64,000 bases of DNA from Corbicula japonica (lineage: Eukaryota; Mollusca; Bivalvia; Venerida; Cyrenidae). This document shows, piece after piece, positions 41,851 to 64,000 of this stretch. The stretch lies in assembly GCA_038501625.1 (NCBI GenBank), contig JAZAYU010000005.1, positions 14,777,996-14,841,995 of the forward strand. The letters run 5' to 3'. Position 1 is the first letter of the stretch. Every line of letters starts with the position of its first letter. A model generated the notes under the pieces. That model searched no databases. It saw nothing but the letters and a program-made list of their open reading frames with translations, and had not been told where the DNA came from. The position numbers and the translations under genes were made by a program.

Positions 41851-43713
41851 TTATGCCTTCTTGTAGAATCTCTTCCCAGCAGCACTCTTGTCACCAATTT
41901 TACTGCTCATCTGAAAATCATCAACAACAGACTTTAAATTAAAGCGGCGATGTCATGGTCATATAAAATGTATAATAAATATTTATTTAATATAGTCATC
42001 AGCTTGGAAAATGTTATTATTTCTCTAATAACTATCCGATTCATTTCGCCAATCGCATATCCCTTGCTGTGGGACCGTGTCACGCCCAGAGTAAAGCTTG
42101 CGTGCATGAGAACGTACAACATGAAGTGACAACACGTTATTTTGTGATGGTTACCATACGTGTTGTGTTGGCATTGGAAAGTACCTCCTCGTGCATGAAA
42201 TCATAGCATTCAGAATGTTCCTTCACCAGTAAAGCTCAAATTCCTCAGCCCGGTTTCATTTAATTTGGAAAATTCGAAAATAAGTCAGACTTACCGCACA
42301 CATTTCGTTGCCGTTCACTGTAATGACAGTTTCGTGATCTACCTTAGCTTCTCCCGTCAGCTGAGAACGGCTTACGTACTTCACAGCACCATTTTCAAAC
42401 GTTGCCATCACCTAGAAAGAAAGAAAAACAAGCTATTTTTGCTTATTGTTAACCGTGAAGAAGGGAAAATATTCGGATAGTTTTTTCACAGTCTTAACTG
42501 TATAAAAAGTAGTCTGGATTACCTGCCCATTGATTGCTAAAGAAAGTCGGGAACAAGACTACAGCTGTCTTTCAAAACTTGGGGGCTACAATAAGTCGGG
42601 AATCAAACGACAATTGTCTAACAAAACTTCACGAATTGTTAGGAAGTCATTTAAAAGACGAAATACTCATAGCTTATATAGTAGATTCACGTTTATTTTC
42701 CTTAACAGAAAAATAGTATACATGGCATAGCGTTGTTTAAAATGTTACCTTATTGTGGTACAATGGCGGGTCGTTGTTGGGGTCCTTGGCCACGAATTCT
42801 TCTCCAAACTTGTACTTGATATCATCTACCATCCCTGGCGCAATTTCCGTACGGTGCGATATAATGTCCCCATCACGTGATATTATCATCGTGGGCTTCG
42901 TAAAAAGCATAAACTTAGCTGTTTCTTCTGGAATAGCTGTAAAATGTGTTAAACGTGTTTAGAACGATTGAACTGAGAATTGTCGTCAACCCAACACAAC
43001 CGGCGGGCGGCATTTTGCACCACCCTCATGGAAAGCATAATATAATGCGGCGCGTCACGGGAAAAGTTGACGTTCTTCCTAAAAATGACTTCATTATGTT
43101 AAGCAGATAATCCCAAAGCATGCAAATTCGGCTGCAGCCCTGAGCCAACCATGCAAGAGACAGACACAGTACATACCATCCGTACCCCCAAAGGATAGTT
43201 CATGTATGCCTATATACAGCCACCCACAATTATTGACATTCTGCATGGTTTGAAATCAGCTTATTACCACCAAGGGAGGTAACTGAAACTGAAATCTACA
43301 CCGAAGTGAAGTACGGGGAGACATTTTACAGCCGCATCACGGCATTGAACACCTGCTTTAGCGATATGACCAAATTTGTAAATATTCAAGTAGCAACTGT
43401 GTTGTAACTTTAACTTCAGTGTAGGCGTAATAAGGAACACAATAATATAATGCATATGATATATTTATATACAAAACAACGCACATTTGTAATTACACAA
43501 AAAAATAGTTTCTTCTACTGTCTATGAACTTTTTACAATTTTATTCACATTATAATGTATATCATCGTTTTAAATATAATGTCCTTGCTGATTACTACTA
43601 GGGAAAATTAGTCATAAAAAATTAAACCCACCCATTGCTTTCATGGCCGCTTCCATATTTTCATCACGGTCAAACTTCCAAGTTCCGACAAATGTTTGCT
43701 CGAACTCATCCAT
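41851..43713 (-). CDS. fatty-acid-binding protein (intracellular lipid-binding protein), 148 aa
   Basis: Cytosolic beta-barrel carrier of fatty acids or other lipids. Four minus-strand exons, 43632-43713, 42749-42936, 42295-42411 and 41851-41910, have GT-AG borders and phases 1, 0 and 0, the classic four-exon FABP layout. The protein opens MDEFEQTFVGTWKFDRDENM, matching the family's F-x-G-x-W-K signature. It continues with the helix segment MEAAMKAM, then strands such as TMIISRDGD and QLTGEAKVDHETVI, and ends KRFYKKA, where R143 and Y145 fit the R-x-Y pair that holds the ligand carboxylate. At 148 residues it is about 15 longer than usual; part of the excess is a loop rich in Pro and Asn (KDPNNDPPLYHNK). 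It is head-to-head with GOT2. Confidence 0.93.
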
Positions 43714-44068
43714 GTTTGCCCTGAAATGAACGTACGAAAAATGATTCAACTTGAATGTGACAAAGGAATATAAACATAAGCTGATAAACGAAATTTATCA
43801 AAACTGCCTAATTATTGACCTTGGTATTACATGTGTTGAATTGTTACATCGACCAGCTAAGTTTTGTTCCAATATTTGCACTCAACGTTTCTATTAAACA
43901 AATTTGCACACCATTTGAAATATACGATATGATCAAATAAACTGATTCTTTAGTACATGAGGTACATGTATACGTTAAAATTGCAATGGGCTAAAATAAT
44001 CTAACATTTCAAAAACGAAGGTTAGGAAAACTATTCATTACAGACCAGATTTTTATGAAGAAACTTAC

Positions 44069-44135
44069 TTTTCTGTGGCTTGATTTACATTTTCCTGATG
44101 GGTTCGGACGAGAAAATGCTCTTATTATCAAGCAC
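44069..44135 (-). other. probable 5' UTR exon of the FABP gene, with start-stop uORF
   Basis: A good minus-strand donor (gtaagt, 44068-44063) follows ccacagaaaa, and an acceptor (atttcag) lies a few bases before the FABP ATG. The exon contains ATGTAA, a bare start-stop element. The 5' limit is a guess. Confidence 0.5.
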
Positions 44136-44494
44136 ACCTAAACAAAATGAAAGTCATTTGCATCAGAATTTTGACATTATTGTGTTAACATCTAATACCA
44201 ATACATACACATTATTAATTAAACACTAATCTGTAATATTTTGCGGCGGTTCAGGAGTTCGAAGAATTCTGAGGCATTTTTCTCGTTAGTTTTACTTCTA
44301 GTGCTTGGTTATTAAAGCATGTTTAACCAGGAATGTGCGTGTAAAAGTAAATACACCCACAGTTGAATAAATTTCTTCACAATAAAGTCTAGACGGAGAG
44401 TTAAAATTCATTTTCCAAAACATATCCTTTTGACATTTGCACTGTTTTTGGACCCTTTAAAACTCTTACAGTTAGAAACAGTTTTAAATCGCCT

Positions 44495-44600
44495 TTTATA
44501 TAAAACAAGAGTCTGTCGGAAACGACTGCACGCTAGACTATTCGAATAGTCGGACATAAAACACATTTTGAATTAGGCTTCTTTTAAACTGGGGATTAAG
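44495..44600. repeat. solo end of the 12420-type Helitron-like element
   Basis: The reverse complement matches 15117-15215, including acaagag, the hairpin gtcggaaacgac and gactattcga. Only this end is present. Confidence 0.75.
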
Positions 44601-44631
44601 TCAGGATTTTATTACATATTTCGTATTTTGC

Positions 44632-45020
44632 AGTTATTTTGCCGTGAAATAACGCCGAGGAAACAAAAAGAAATAACGAAACAAAATAACGCCACGCAAA
44701 AAGAAGAAATAACGAAAAACCGCGGCGCGCAGAAACGAAATAACGAAAAAAAAACAAAACATCAATGCTACACAAAAAAAACAAAAACGCTAGTTTTATG
44801 TGAAAACGAAAAATCGCCATGCAAAACAACGCAATAGTAACTCTATAAAATCGTTTTTTTTTCTTAATTCGCCAGGCGTCTTATATTTTTGTTTTTTCGC
44901 TTGGCGTTGTTTTGCGAGCGTTTTTTTTGCGTGGCGTTTTTTTGCGAGGCGTCTTCTTCATTGGCGTCTTTTCGTTAATTCGTTTGGCTTCATTTTGTGG
45001 CAAAATAACGAAATGGCATA
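44632..45020. repeat. inverted low-complexity repeat between FABP and GOT2
   Basis: The left half repeats gaaataacg with acgccacgcaaaaa (44689-44702); the right half carries its complement tttttgcgtggcgt (44924-44937) and further ggcgtttt units. The structure could form a hairpin. No ORF is credible. Confidence 0.7.
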
Positions 45021-45254
45021 AATCAGTCACAATACCTCTGCCATAAACGCCAATTTATAATAACCTTATATCCGAAAATGTTTTTCAGTATAATCAGAAG
45101 AACGAAAGATTAAACTGCTTATTTACAACGAGGCTTTCAAATTAGTCTCTAATATTACTCTTCTGTTTTCTTGTTTGTCTTTCCTTGATATTTTGTCGTT
45201 GGGTACTTACTGGATTTACGTCCCTTTGTGGTGCTCTCCTTCGACCTTGTAAAC

Positions 45255-62459
<17,205 letters not shown>

Positions 62460-62862
62460 TGCCCAATACTAGCTGGACATCTTCCAATGTGGATTATCTC
62501 GCTAAATATTTTCCCCCCCTTTTATCCATATTTAGAAAAATTTAATTGCACAGATTACACAAAATAGGAAGTTTACACACATTTTACATTGAAATGCTAT
62601 GATAAAGTGCTATGATAAAGTGCTATGATAAAGTTTTGATATTGTGAAATATTTATAAGTTTTGCTGCCATGTTTTTTTAGGAGGTTTTGTATCTGAATG
62701 AAGCAGGCTTCCTTTATTTTCTAGCATAATATGTTATTCAATGCTTAAAATGTTAGTGCATAGATCTGTTTATAAAAGATCTGAAGGTTTGAGATATTGA
62801 CTATTCACCGCCACAAAATTTGCAACTTCTATTAATGTTAAGCATTGGACACTGACACATAT

Positions 62863-63136
62863 CCCTTTCCTCCATATATATGCCTTTATGTCATGGGTGA
62901 ACAGTGAAGATCCAGATCAGCTGGCATATCCAACCATCTCATCATGATCTGTTTTTTTAATTTATTATGTTATTTCTGACCAAGAAGCAAACAGTGCAGA
63001 TCCTGATCAGACAGCATGGATGTGCAGGCTGATCTTGATCTAAACTAGTCGCACATGCAACAAAATGCATAAATTCAGTAAACTTTAAAAGAAACAGATC
63101 AGGGAATATTGATATATTTATGGAGTAAAGGGTTAA
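62863..63136. mobile_element. piggyBac-like MITE, family TTAA-A
   Basis: The left end ccctttcctccatatata has lost its TTAA; the right end tatggagtaaagggttaa is intact. The interior has the family blocks. Confidence 0.75.
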
Positions 63137-63475
63137 TATGTATTTGCAGATGTTGTATCACATTGGTTAATTATGTTCCGATAGAAATTTAAATTTCCTG
63201 TATTGCAATTAACCAGACAAACTGTTGATATAATGTAAAAAGGTTCATTAGCAAGTGCTCACAACTGAAATCATGTTTAAATTAAAAATGTCACAAAACT
63301 TGTGGGACAGTTATATTTTGTATAGATTGATGTTTATACATTTAGCCTTTAGTTCTTGTTTTAATGGATAGATTGTTACAGTACTGTGAAATCATTACAA
63401 GATGTGGGAGACCAGCTGTGGTTTGTTCTTACTGAAATCCTTAATGACAATGTTGTTACAGACCTAACCTGTGCT

Positions 63476-64000
63476 AAAACCAGCTGTAAACAAAGACCTG
63501 TGCTTGAGCCCAGCTGTAAACAAAGACCTGTGCTAAAACCAGCTGTAAACAAAGACCTGTGCTTAAGCCCAGCTGTAAACAAAGACCTGTGCTTGAGCCC
63601 AGCTGTAAACAAAGACCTGTGCTTAAGCCCAGCTGTGAACAAAGACCTGTGCTTAAGTCCATCTGTAAACAAAGACCTGTGCTTAAGACCACCTGTAAAC
63701 AAAGACCTGTGCTTTTGACTGGCTGATAACAAAGATATGTGCTTAATACCATCTGTAAACAAAGACCTTTGCCTATGACCACCTGTAAACAAAGACCTAT
63801 GCTTAAGACCACCTGTAAACAAAGACATGTGCTCAAGACCACATGTAAACAAAGACCTGTGCTTAAGACCACCTGTAAACAAAGACCTGTGTTTAAGACA
63901 ACATGTAAACAAAGACCTGTGTTAAGACAACATGTAAGCCAAAGCCTATGCTTATGACCATCTGTAAACCAAGACCTGTGCCTATGACCACCTGTAAACA
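63476..64000. repeat. 30-bp minisatellite running off the window
   Basis: Units of about 30 bp contain tgtaaacaaagacctgtgct. About 17 units are visible, and sequence divergence increases to the right. Open frames on both strands are by-products of the 30-bp period. Confidence 0.95.

Larger units (their letters stand above)
62460..64000. other. GOT2 3' UTR and downstream flank
   Basis: Bases 62470-62507 repeat most of 62394-62434 from the last exon (cttccaatgtggattatctc in both). A triple tgctatgataaag follows at about 62594-62632. A clear polyadenylation signal was not identified. Confidence 0.6.

Noticed and set aside
63376..63957. Repetitive ORFs on both strands near the window end
   Set aside because: They come from the 30-bp minisatellite, again a multiple of three.

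Overview
The window looks like nuclear DNA of an animal, most probably a bivalve mollusc. Genes are split by GT-AG introns of 0.6-3.7 kb, intergenic DNA is AT-rich, and the sequence is packed with short non-autonomous transposons of kinds common in bivalves: Helitron-type elements with tandem cores of about 160 bp, TIR elements and tRNA-derived SINEs. The species assignment is inference from repeat style and gene content; the exon-intron models below were built by eye from reading frame, splice phase and family similarity.

Layout. (1) 1.7-7.5 kb, plus strand: a five-coding-exon C2H2 zinc-finger transcription factor whose first two fingers match the N-terminal fingers of BCL11A/B in spacing and residues; a hAT-type element sits in its second intron. 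(2) 7.5-17 kb: no gene; nested repeats, including a 2.8 kb Helitron-like element with a 1 kb pentanucleotide/triplet satellite. (3) 17.5-40.2 kb: four terminal exons of an unrecognised small-protein family in alternating orientation (-,+,-,+), which I read as a duplicated divergent gene pair. The two plus-strand copies end in a conserved CaaX box (CQLM). Between the pairs lies an intronless class A GPCR (27.7-29.0 kb); inside the second pair lies a 5'-truncated, frameshifted non-LTR retrotransposon (34.0-35.7 kb). A SINE with a perfect 15-bp target duplication lies at 26.5 kb. (4) 41.9-44.1 kb, minus strand: a fatty-acid-binding-protein gene with four coding exons and a probable 5' UTR exon. 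(5) 45.3-62.5 kb, plus strand, head-to-head with the previous gene: the complete mitochondrial aspartate aminotransferase gene (GOT2), ten exons and 430 codons, with one extra A in exon 4 that breaks the frame in this sequence. (6) 62.5-64 kb: 3' flank and a 30-bp minisatellite that runs off the window.

The genes do not form one pathway. GOT2 (malate-aspartate shuttle, amino-acid metabolism) and the FABP (lipid shuttling) are metabolic housekeeping genes; the zinc-finger protein and the GPCR are regulatory. The most unusual material is the alternating CaaX/DAEVT gene cluster and a family of nearly perfect 135-150 bp palindromes (about 16 copies), one of which sits exactly on a GOT2 splice donor.
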